From: Planctomycetota bacterium
GTDB lineage: Bacteria > Planctomycetota > UBA1135 > UBA2386
Length of the DNA: 6,634 bases
Direction: 5' to 3'
Assembly (NCBI GenBank): GCA_947455805.1
Contig: CANGSN010000179.1
Location: 1 to 6,634, forward strand
The notes beneath the pieces were generated by a model. It was not told where the DNA came from. It was given only the letters and a program-made list of their open reading frames with translations, and did no database searches. Shown piece after piece: positions 1 through 5,456 of the stretch (positions are counted from its first letter, which is position 1; each line of letters starts with the position of its first letter). A program made the translations under genes and the position numbers.

Positions 1-2
1 AA

Positions 3-440
3 TGGAACACGCTGGCCACGTTCGTCGACTTCGACGCCGTCGAGGAGACGCAGGACCTGACCGTCGAGCTGACGCTGGGCGAGGACAACGGGCTGCGCGG
101 CTACGGCGCGCGCCAGTTCGCCGGCACGCGGCGGCTGCGCGCGGTCGTGGAGAACCGGTTCGACACCGGCCTCGAGGTCGCGACCCTGCGCCTGGGCCTC
201 GTCGCCTTCGCCGACTTCGGCCGCACCGGCACCGACGGCGACCTCGGTCCGACGTATCGATCCGTCGGCGCCGGCCTTCGCATCGGCAGCCGGCCGCTGC
301 TCGGCGACGGCGTGCTCCGCATCGACTTCGCCAAGCCGCTCGACGACGTGGTGGGCGAGAGCGACGGCTGGCAGGTGTCGCTGACCGTCGGCCAGGTGTT
401 CACGTTCGGCGGCAACACAACCGTGGCCGGCACGCGTTAG
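3..440 (+). CDS. C-terminal part of an Omp85/BamA-like outer-membrane beta-barrel protein (5' end outside window)
   Basis: The frame is open from the window edge to a TAG at 438-440, giving about 145 residues. The visible part has alternating hydrophobic and polar beta-strands. Near its start is LRGYGARQFAG, followed by a strand running into VVENRF. This resembles the LRGY...F.G...E.R signature in the barrel of Omp85 proteins (BamA, TamA, two-partner secretion transporters), where the conserved RGY-type loop folds back into the barrel. Further strands follow (VATLRLGLVAFADFG, GAGLRIG, LRIDFAKPL, WQVSLTVGQVFTF), as in the last strands of such barrels. The final strand ends VFTFGG with nine more residues after the last Phe, so the C-terminal aromatic signal is not strictly terminal. 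Such proteins act in the outer membrane, inserting or secreting other proteins. The N-terminal POTRA region, if present, is outside the window, so the subfamily cannot be named. A generic surface-antigen barrel without POTRA domains is the main alternative. Confidence 0.7.
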   Translation, partial: WNTLATFVDFDAVEETQDLTVELTLGEDNGLRGYGARQFAGTRRLRAVVENRFDTGLEVATLRLGLVAFADFGRTGTDGDLGPTYRSVGAGLRIGSRPLLGDGVLRIDFAKPLDDVVGESDGWQVSLTVGQVFTFGGNTTVAGTR

Positions 441-466
441 CCGGCGCGTCTACCTCGCCCGCAGCC

Positions 467-516
467 TTCAACCGCCTGCAGGCTGCCGCTACCTTGCTCG
501 CCCCCCGATTCGAGGA
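467..516 (+). promoter_or_regulatory. Candidate sigma-70-like promoter and Shine-Dalgarno site for the dehydrogenase/hydratase gene
   Basis: In the 80-base gap after the barrel gene, TACCTT (490-495) fits a TAnnnT -10 box. TTCAAC lies exactly 17 bases upstream (467-472) and matches TTGACA at three positions. Transcription would start near 502. GAGGA (512-516) sits four bases before the ATG at 521, a short but usable spacing. The -35 candidate lies in the loop of a weak 6-bp inverted repeat (GCAGCC 461-466, GGCTGC 481-486) that could instead be a weak terminator for the gene upstream. The call rests on motif matching alone; read-through from upstream is also possible. Confidence 0.3.
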
Positions 517-520
517 ACCC

Positions 521-2545
521 ATGAGCTTCACGCACGCAGGTCGCAACCTCACCAAGGTCGCCGTCATCGGTTCGGGCCAGATCGGCCCGGACATCGCCCT
601 CTATTTCACCAAGGTGCTGAGCCCGTTCGGCGTGCAGACGATCGTCGTCGACGTCAGCGACCAGGCACTGGCCAACGGCAAGGCGAAGCTCGAGAAGAAG
701 GTCGGCAAGGGCGTCGAGAGCGGCGCGTTCACCGCCGAGCAGCAGGCGCAGATGCTGGCGGCGGTCACGTGGACCAACGACTACCAGAAGCTCGCCGGCG
801 CCGAGCTGGTCGTCGAGGCGGCGACGGAGAACAAGGAACTCAAGGGCAAGATCTTCGCGCAGGTCGAGGCGCTGGTGTCGCCGGACGCGATCCTGTGCAG
901 CAACAGCAGCCACCTCGAGCCCGAGGTGATCTTCGCCAACACGAAGAAGAAGGACCGCAGCGGCGTCGTGCACTACTTCTTCCCCGCCGAGCGCAACCTG
1001 ATGGTCGAGGTCGTGTCGGGCGTGGACACCTCGCCGGCGACGCGGCAGTGGCTGCTGTCGTTCTACGAGGCGATCGGCAAGGTGCCGATCCCGGTGAAGT
1101 CGCGCTACGGCTACGCGCTGGACCCGGTGTTCGAAGGGCTGTTCTTCGCGTGCGCGCTGCTCGCCGAGGAAGGCGTCGGCACCACCAAGCAGATCGACGT
1201 CGTCTGCAAGAAGACGTTCAAGATGGGCATCGGCTCGTTCACCGCGATGAACCTGACCGGTGGCAACCCGATCACCGCGGTCGGCCTCGACAACTACACC
1301 ACGAAGATCAACGCGTGGTACCGCACGCCGCAGTCGCTGAAGGACAAGGTGGCGAAGAAGGAGAACTGGGACGTGCCGGCGCGCGGCGAGACCGTCGACG
1401 TGCCGGACGCGCTCGCGGCGCAGATCCGCGACCAGCTGCTCGGCGCCTACTTCGGCATCTGCGGCGAGATCGTCGATGCGGGCCTCGTGTCGATCGCGGA
1501 CTTCAACATGGGCCTCGAGCTCGCGCTCGACATGAAGCCGGCGTTCACCTACATGAACGAGCTCGGCACCAAGAAGGCGCTCGAGCTGGTGACGGCCTAC
1601 GCGAAGAAGCACAAGGGCTTCCCGGTGCCGAAGTGCATCGAGGCGCTGGGCAAGGACAACAAGCCGTTCGAGGTGCCGGTGGTGCTGCGCGAGGATCGTG
1701 ACGGCATCGCGGTGCTGACGATCCGCCGCCCGAAGGTGCTGAACGCGCTCGACCAGGGCGTGTTCGCCGAGATCAGGACGCGCTTCGAGCAGTGCGATCG
1801 CGACCCGAACGTGAAGGGCATCGTGCTGACCGGCTTCGGCAAGAAGGCGTTCGTCAGCGGCGCCGACGTCAACTTCCTGGCCAAGATCGACAGCGTGGCG
1901 ATGGGCGAGCAGACGTCGCGCACGTCGCAGGTCTGCGTCGACGCAGTGCAGGCAGTGCAGAAGCCGACGGTCGCGGCGCTCAACGGCCTCGCCTTCGGCG
2001 GCGGCATCGAGACGGCGATGGCGTGCGAAGCGCGCATCGCGACCAAGGGCCTGAAGGTGCTCGCCGGCCAGCCGGAGGCCAACCTCGGCATCATCCCGGG
2101 TGCCGGCGGCACCGTGCGCCTGCCGCGCCTCGTCGGCATCGAGAAGGCGGCGGAGATGCTGCGCACGTGCCGGCCGATCGGCAGCGAGAAGGCGAAGGCC
2201 TACGGCCTGATCCGCGAAGAGGTCGAGGGTGACCTGGTCGCGCGCGCCGTGCAGCTGTGCCAGGACATGGCGAGCGGCAAGGCACCGCGTTCGCGCATGG
2301 CCGAGGGCCCGATGAGCAACGTGCCGGCGAGCCTGCCGGCGGTCGACATCGGCCACCTCAGCAAGAAGGTCGACGAGATCCTGTGCAAGGCGATCCTCGG
2401 CGCCGCGAAGCTGCCGCTGAAGGACGCGGTGCCGTTCGAAGCCAAGTGCTTCGGCGAGGTCTGCGGCACGCAGGACATGCGCATCGGCGTCGACAACTTC
2501 CTGAAGAACGGTCCGAAGGTGAAGGCGGCCTTCGTGCACCGCTGA
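521..2545 (+). CDS. Bifunctional 3-hydroxyacyl-CoA dehydrogenase / enoyl-CoA hydratase (dehydrogenase N-terminal)
   Basis: The 674-residue cytoplasmic enzyme should hydrate a trans-2-enoyl-CoA and oxidise the 3-hydroxyacyl-CoA to 3-ketoacyl-CoA with NAD+, two consecutive beta-oxidation steps. Residues 11-195 form the Rossmann domain, with GSGQIG at 17-22 and an acidic residue at the end of the second strand (D44) that favours NAD+. CSNSS lies at 126-130, and H151 and E163 have the 12-residue spacing of the catalytic His-Glu pair. Residues 196-385 resemble the two helical dehydrogenase domains. A crotonase domain follows from about 386: SGAD (446-449) and GGG (493-495) supply the oxyanion hole, and E497 and E519 match the two catalytic glutamates. 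Residues 585-674 are an extension I do not recognise. This order is the reverse of FadB and resembles the archaeal crotonyl-CoA hydratase/3-hydroxybutyryl-CoA dehydrogenase. Oddities: HYFFPA replaces HFFNP, and the usual VNR motif reads LDP near 200-202. The ATG at 521 was chosen because the fold begins there and GAGGA precedes it; the open frame upstream overlaps the barrel gene. Confidence 0.93.
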   Translation: MSFTHAGRNLTKVAVIGSGQIGPDIALYFTKVLSPFGVQTIVVDVSDQALANGKAKLEKKVGKGVESGAFTAEQQAQMLAAVTWTNDYQKLAGAELVVEAATENKELKGKIFAQVEALVSPDAILCSNSSHLEPEVIFANTKKKDRSGVVHYFFPAERNLMVEVVSGVDTSPATRQWLLSFYEAIGKVPIPVKSRYGYALDPVFEGLFFACALLAEEGVGTTKQIDVVCKKTFKMGIGSFTAMNLTGGNPITAVGLDNYTTKINAWYRTPQSLKDKVAKKENWDVPARGETVDVPDALAAQIRDQLLGAYFGICGEIVDAGLVSIADFNMGLELALDMKPAFTYMNELGTKKALELVTAYAKKHKGFPVPKCIEALGKDNKPFEVPVVLREDRDGIAVLTIRRPKVLNALDQGVFAEIRTRFEQCDRDPNVKGIVLTGFGKKAFVSGADVNFLAKIDSVAMGEQTSRTSQVCVDAVQAVQKPTVAALNGLAFGGGIETAMACEARIATKGLKVLAGQPEANLGIIPGAGGTVRLPRLVGIEKAAEMLRTCRPIGSEKAKAYGLIREEVEGDLVARAVQLCQDMASGKAPRSRMAEGPMSNVPASLPAVDIGHLSKKVDEILCKAILGAAKLPLKDAVPFEAKCFGEVCGTQDMRIGVDNFLKNGPKVKAAFVHR

Positions 2546-2579
2546 GAGGCCGAGAAGAAATCATGATGCGGCCTCTCAG
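2542..2579 (+). terminator. Strong hairpin spanning the stop codon of the dehydrogenase/hydratase gene
   Basis: CTGAGAGGCCG (2542-2552) pairs perfectly with CGGCCTCTCAG (2569-2579), an 11-bp stem around a 16-base loop. The TGA stop (2543-2545) is part of the left arm. No T-tract follows, so it is not a classical intrinsic terminator. It may act as a U-tract-less terminator or a 3'-end stabiliser. The loop contains ATCATGATG, a 9-mer that recurs in the divergent promoter region at 4484-4492. Confidence 0.6.
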
Positions 2580-2590
2580 GAGCATGTTCG

Positions 2591-2635
2591 GCGGCTGTCT
2601 TCGCAGCCGCGCAGAGGCTTCGAGAGGATTCTCTC
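2591..2635 (+). other. Two further small hairpins in the intergenic region
   Basis: GCGGCTG (2591-2597) pairs with CAGCCGC (2604-2610) around the loop TCTTCG. GAGAG (2622-2626) pairs with CTCTC (2631-2635) around GATT. ATTCTCT occurs twice, at 2628-2634 and 2638-2644. With the stem at 2542-2579 this makes three stem-loops in tandem within about 95 bases. They could form the 3' end of the upstream message or a structured leader of the lipoprotein gene starting at 2695. The rest of the gap, 2645-2694, is GC-rich and I see no clear promoter or gene in it. Confidence 0.4.
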
Positions 2636-2694
2636 CCATTCTCTGGCCGCAGCGACGCGGCGCGACGGCGCCGCCCGGTCGGACGAGTTCGACG

Positions 2695-3276
2695 ATGAAG
2701 GCACGCCAAACCGCCCTCGCCCTGCCGACGCTGCTGGTCGCGTGCGCCACCAGCGTGCCGGCGCCGTTGCCGCCGCAGATCGGCTCGGAGCCGCGCGGCG
2801 AGTGGGGTGAGCGCCTGCTGGTCGAAGCGAACGCGATCCCCGGTGCGTGGATCCAACGCGACACCGACGGCGGCGCACCGAAGCCCGAGCGCGACGAGGC
2901 CCGCGGCTTCGGTGCACGCATGGGCATCGGCAACCGCACGCAGAGCGTCGGCGTGATGGCGCAGGTCTACAGCGGTGACGACGGGTTCGACGCCGTCGTC
3001 TTCGGCTTCGACAGCGACGTGCGCGCGCGCCTCGACCGCGACTGGCCGCGCTGGCTGTTCCTACGCGCCGGCGCGAGCCTCGGCGGCGGTTTCTACGACG
3101 CCGGCGGCGGCACCTCGGACACGCAGCTGATGGGGCAACTGCGCATCGGCCCCGAGTTCCAGCTCACGGATCGGCTGGCGCTGCAGGCGAGCTTCGGCGG
3201 CATCGTGTTCGGCCATCCGGGCGAGACCGAAGCCTACGGCACGTTCTTCACCATCGGCGGCGGCGTGACGTTCTGA
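2695..3276 (+). CDS. Small probable lipoprotein with beta-barrel-like C-terminus, function unknown
   Basis: The 193-residue product starts MKARQTALALPTLLVAC. This is a short basic n-region, a hydrophobic stretch and an LVAC lipobox with the lipidated cysteine at C17. A18 follows rather than Asp, which by the E. coli rule favours the outer membrane. A Pro-rich linker comes next, then from about residue 70 mostly Gly-rich amphipathic strands (VGVMAQVY, WLFLRAGASLGGGFY, LMGQLRIGPEFQL, LALQASFGGIVFG, FFTIGGGVTF). It ends in Phe, as outer-membrane barrel proteins often do. The strand number suits a small 8-strand-type barrel or an OmpA/OmpW-like fold, but I cannot assign a family. ATG 2695 was chosen because it places the lipobox at a normal position. 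The in-frame ATGs at 2563 and 2566, with GAGAAG before them, would add 42-44 residues and bury the signal peptide. No clear Shine-Dalgarno site precedes 2695. Confidence 0.72.
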   Translation: MKARQTALALPTLLVACATSVPAPLPPQIGSEPRGEWGERLLVEANAIPGAWIQRDTDGGAPKPERDEARGFGARMGIGNRTQSVGVMAQVYSGDDGFDAVVFGFDSDVRARLDRDWPRWLFLRAGASLGGGFYDAGGGTSDTQLMGQLRIGPEFQLTDRLALQASFGGIVFGHPGETEAYGTFFTIGGGVTF

Positions 3277-3299
3277 ACCTGTCGGCGCCGGCGCTTCAG
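3273..3299. terminator. Weak inverted repeat between convergent genes, possible shared terminator
   Basis: CTGAA (3273-3277) and TTCAG (3295-3299) form outer arms around the palindrome GCGCCGGCGC (3285-3294). The stop codons of both convergent genes (TGA 3274-3276, and TCA 3296-3298 on the other strand) lie in the arms. There is no T-tract on either strand, and the inner palindrome is off-centre. It is a plausible but weak bidirectional terminator. Confidence 0.3.
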
Positions 3300-4477
3300 G
3301 GTTGGCGAAGGAACTCCTGGATGCGTTTCTTCTCGTCGTCGGTGAGGCGGGCCGTCTCCGACTCGCTCGCCAGCGCTTCGCGCAGCAGGGTCGCCGCCCG
3401 TTCGGGCTCGCCGGCGTCGGCGCAGAGCCTCGCCAGGTTCAGCAGGCTGCCGAGATGGCGCGCATCGATCGCGAGCGCCTGTTCGTAGCCAGCCTTGGCC
3501 GCCGCGAGGTCGTTGCGCTGCTGGTCCAGCACCGCGAGCCGGAAGACGGGCTCGGCGTTGGCCGGAAAGCGCTCGGCCACCGCGCGCAGCACGGCAGCAG
3601 CCTGCTGGCGATGGGCGTCGGCGGCAGCCCTGGCCGTGGCGCGATCGGCCTCGTCGCGCGCAACCCGGCCGAGCACCTGCTGCACTTCGGCGGCGCGCAG
3701 GCGAGCCGTGGCGATGGCCATGTGCACGTCGTCGTCGCCGGGCGATTGCTCGGCACAGCGCGTGAACGCGGCGACGGCGCCTTCGCTCTGCCAGCGTGCG
3801 TCGAGCAGGACCGGCACACTCTCGTCGCGCAGGTGCGACGAGAGGCGCAGCAACGTGTAGCCGAGGCGGAAGCGCGCCGCGACGTCGTCCGGGCGCAGCG
3901 ACACGTAGTCCTGCAGCAGCGGCAGCGCGAGGCGCTCTTCGCCGAGCTCGTAGCGGTAGCGACCGGCGATACCGAGCAGGGCCGAACGCTCGCTCGGCGG
4001 CGCGTTCCCGGCGCGGCGCAGCGTCGCCTCGGCGACCTCGGCGGCCGCGCTGACGTGCCCGGCCTCGGCGAGGAACAAGGCGTGCACCCAGCCGACAAAG
4101 GCGTCGTTCGGCGCGATCTCGCCGGCGATCACCAGCTCGCACTCGGCTTGGCGTTCGGCCTGGAGGTTCGGCGGATCCTCGACGGCCCCCCGCTGGGCGA
4201 TCACCAGCGCGCGCACGGCGCGCGCGCGGGCCGCCCGCGGATCGATCGCCAAGGCCACTTCGGCGGCTTCGCCCGCTTCGTCGAACTGCCGGCGGATGAC
4301 CGCTGCCATGGCGCGCTCGACGTGCGTCCGCACGCTCGCCTGCTCGGCCGGCGACAGCTGGACCGACGGCACGTCCGCAGCCGTCGCTCGATCGATCCGC
4401 GGCGTGACGCCGGCACAACCGCCAGCCGGCGCGGCGAGCAGCAGCAACAGCAGCAGGGACGCAGACGGGGCGCGCAT
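3296..4477 (-). CDS. TPR-repeat lipoprotein
   Basis: The 393-residue product begins MRAPSAS, then seven leucines (8-14), AAPAGG and C21. This is a signal peptide with a relaxed lipobox (AGGC), so the protein is probably lipid-anchored in the envelope. The rest is almost entirely helical, with recognisable TPR-type helix pairs. One is at about 48-80 (a run ending EVALAIDP), others at about 125-155 and 170-205 (ALPLLQDYVSLRPDD), then about 230-260. The best pair is at about 310-340 (KAGYEQALAIDA) followed by 341-371 (LLNLARLCADAGEPERAATL). TPR arrays bind protein partners; no catalytic domain is visible. An Ala/Arg/Gln-rich helix at about 257-300 may be coiled. The start is supported by the signal peptide at the N-terminus. 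There is no Shine-Dalgarno site, and a candidate -10 box ends seven bases from the ATG, so the message may be leaderless. It is divergent from the PLP enzyme/MoxR pair with only 49 bases between. Confidence 0.8.
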   Translation of the reverse strand: MRAPSASLLLLLLLAAPAGGCAGVTPRIDRATAADVPSVQLSPAEQASVRTHVERAMAAVIRRQFDEAGEAAEVALAIDPRAARARAVRALVIAQRGAVEDPPNLQAERQAECELVIAGEIAPNDAFVGWVHALFLAEAGHVSAAAEVAEATLRRAGNAPPSERSALLGIAGRYRYELGEERLALPLLQDYVSLRPDDVAARFRLGYTLLRLSSHLRDESVPVLLDARWQSEGAVAAFTRCAEQSPGDDDVHMAIATARLRAAEVQQVLGRVARDEADRATARAAADAHRQQAAAVLRAVAERFPANAEPVFRLAVLDQQRNDLAAAKAGYEQALAIDARHLGSLLNLARLCADAGEPERAATLLREALASESETARLTDDEKKRIQEFLRQP

Positions 4478-4481
4478 GGCG

Positions 4482-4493
4482 ACATCATGATGT
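4482..4493. promoter_or_regulatory. Perfect 12-bp palindrome in the divergent promoter region (candidate operator)
   Basis: ACATCATGATGT is a perfect inverted repeat with no spacer, AT-rich against a GC-rich background. It lies between the start codons of the TPR lipoprotein (4477, -) and the PLP enzyme (4527, +). It covers the candidate -10 of the minus-strand gene and is centred about 39 bases before the plus-strand start, where a -35 box or an activator site would sit. It could therefore regulate both genes. The regulator is unknown, and a short palindrome can arise by chance. Confidence 0.35.
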
Positions 4494-4512
4494 GGCCAGC
4501 CCTGACCACCAA
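4484..4512 (-). promoter_or_regulatory. Candidate promoter of the TPR lipoprotein gene
   Basis: On the minus strand TTGGTG (4512-4507) and CATGAT (4489-4484) are separated by exactly 17 bases. They match the sigma-70 boxes TTGACA and TATAAT at three and four positions. The expected start of transcription coincides with the ATG at 4477, which agrees with the absence of a ribosome-binding site and suggests a leaderless message. Confidence 0.35.
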
Positions 4513-4514
4513 GC

Positions 4515-4520
4515 TACGCT
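4515..4520 (+). promoter_or_regulatory. Candidate -10 box of the PLP enzyme/MoxR operon
   Basis: TACGCT, preceded by GC, fits TAnnnT and ends six bases before the ATG at 4527, so transcription would begin at or next to the start codon. No Shine-Dalgarno sequence precedes the ATG, in keeping with leaderless translation. The -35 position (4492-4497, GTGGCC) does not match consensus and abuts the palindrome at 4482-4493, which could mean an activator is needed. Motif-based inference only. Confidence 0.35.
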
Positions 4521-4526
4521 TGCCGC

Positions 4527-5456
4527 ATGGCACGGATCGCGGCTGACATCACCTGGCTGGTGGGGCGCACGCCCCTGGTGCAACTCGCGGCCATGGCCCC
4601 GCCGGGGGCACGCCTGCTCGGCAAGCTCGAGGCGTGGAACCCGACGGGCAGCAACAAGGACCGGGCGGCGTTGGCGATGATCCGGCATGCCGAGCGCAGC
4701 GGTTTCCTGAAGCCCGGCGGCACCGTGGTCGAGTGCAGCAGCGGCGACCTCGGCCTGGCGGTGGCGACGATGGGGCGCCGGCTCGGCTACCGGGTCGTGC
4801 TGACGATGCCGGAGAACGTCGCCGAGCCGCGCCGGGCCATGCTGCAGGCCCTCGGTGCCGAGCTGGTCACGACCCCGGTGGCCGAGGGCATGCGCGGCGC
4901 CATGGCGCGAACCGAGGTGATCGCCAAGCAGACGCCGGGCGCGGTCTGCCTGCAGGCGTTCACCAACCGCGCCAACTCACGCATCCACGCCGAAACCACG
5001 GCCCGCGAGATCTGGGAGGACACCGACGGCACGGTGCAGCTCGTGGTGGTGCCCGTCGGCACCGGCGGCACCGCGGCCGGTTGTGCGTCGTTCTTCCGCG
5101 AGCTCGGCGTGGCGGTCTTCGGTGTGCAGCCCGCAGGCAGCCCGGTGCTGACCGGCGGCAAGGCTGGGCCGCACGACATCCCCGGCATCGGCGCCGGCTT
5201 CATCCCGGACATCCTGGTGCCAGGAGACCTCACCGGGATCGTCGACGTCAGCGACGTCGACGCTGCCCGTGGCGTGCGGGAACTGGCGGCGCGCGAGTCG
5301 CTGCTGTTGGGCCCCGCCAGCGGTGCGGTCGCCCATGCGGCGACGATTCTGGCCACGGACCCGCGATGGAGCCGGAGCACGATCGTGGCGGTCCTTCCCG
5401 ACTCCGGCGAGCGCTACTGCGACCATGCGGCCCTGCGGCAGGGGGGCTGCCGATGA
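4527..5456 (+). CDS. Cysteine synthase-like PLP-dependent enzyme (fold type II, O-acetylserine sulfhydrylase/CBS family)
   Basis: The 309-residue length is typical of CysK/CysM. Landmarks appear in the usual order: GRTPLVQL (13-20), LEAWNPTGSNKDRAA (34-48) with the PLP lysine K44, the phosphate-binding loop GTGGT (178-182), the closing loop IPGIGAGFIPDIL (218-230), S265 in ASGA near the PLP ring nitrogen, and PDSGERY (291-297). The family replaces the acetoxy group of O-acetylserine (or phospho/ureido analogues) with a nucleophile, normally sulfide, giving cysteine. The substrate loop is unusual: SSGDLG at 71-76 stands where TSGNTG is normal, so the Asn contacting PLP is Asp (D74) and the following Thr is Leu (L75). 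In addition LQAF (142-145) replaces LQQF, losing a Gln that lines the active site. Ordinary cysteine synthesis is possible, but a different acceptor or substrate is a fair alternative. The stop overlaps the next start as ATGA. It has no Shine-Dalgarno site and a -10-like box six bases upstream. Confidence 0.88.
   Translation: MARIAADITWLVGRTPLVQLAAMAPPGARLLGKLEAWNPTGSNKDRAALAMIRHAERSGFLKPGGTVVECSSGDLGLAVATMGRRLGYRVVLTMPENVAEPRRAMLQALGAELVTTPVAEGMRGAMARTEVIAKQTPGAVCLQAFTNRANSRIHAETTAREIWEDTDGTVQLVVVPVGTGGTAAGCASFFRELGVAVFGVQPAGSPVLTGGKAGPHDIPGIGAGFIPDILVPGDLTGIVDVSDVDAARGVRELAARESLLLGPASGAVAHAATILATDPRWSRSTIVAVLPDSGERYCDHAALRQGGCR

Noticed and set aside
2..520. Upstream extension of the dehydrogenase/hydratase frame to the window start
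   Set aside because: It is Arg-rich and overlaps the barrel gene in another frame. The enzyme fold begins right after ATG 521.
437..2539. 700-codon open frame on the minus strand opposite the dehydrogenase/hydratase gene
   Set aside because: It is rich in Arg, His, Leu and Ala with no domain motif, as expected for the antisense of a high-GC gene with GC-rich third positions. The plus strand encodes a clear enzyme.
2257..2694. Extension of the small lipoprotein upstream into the hydratase gene, or to ATG 2563/2566
   Set aside because: It would place the LVAC lipobox more than 55 residues inside the protein and would translate through the intergenic hairpins.
4436..4456. CTG/CAG-type triplet repeat
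   Set aside because: It encodes the seven leucines of the TPR lipoprotein signal peptide, with mixed codons. It is a coding feature and not a tandem-repeat locus.
3302..4546. 414-codon plus-strand open frame opposite the TPR lipoprotein gene
   Set aside because: The minus strand gives a signal peptide with lipobox and TPR motifs, whereas this frame shows no recognisable motif and runs into the PLP enzyme start region.
4634..5452. Upstream extension of the MoxR frame through the PLP enzyme gene
   Set aside because: The extension is a low-complexity Arg/Gly/Ala shadow. The MoxR fold starts normally at ATG 5453.
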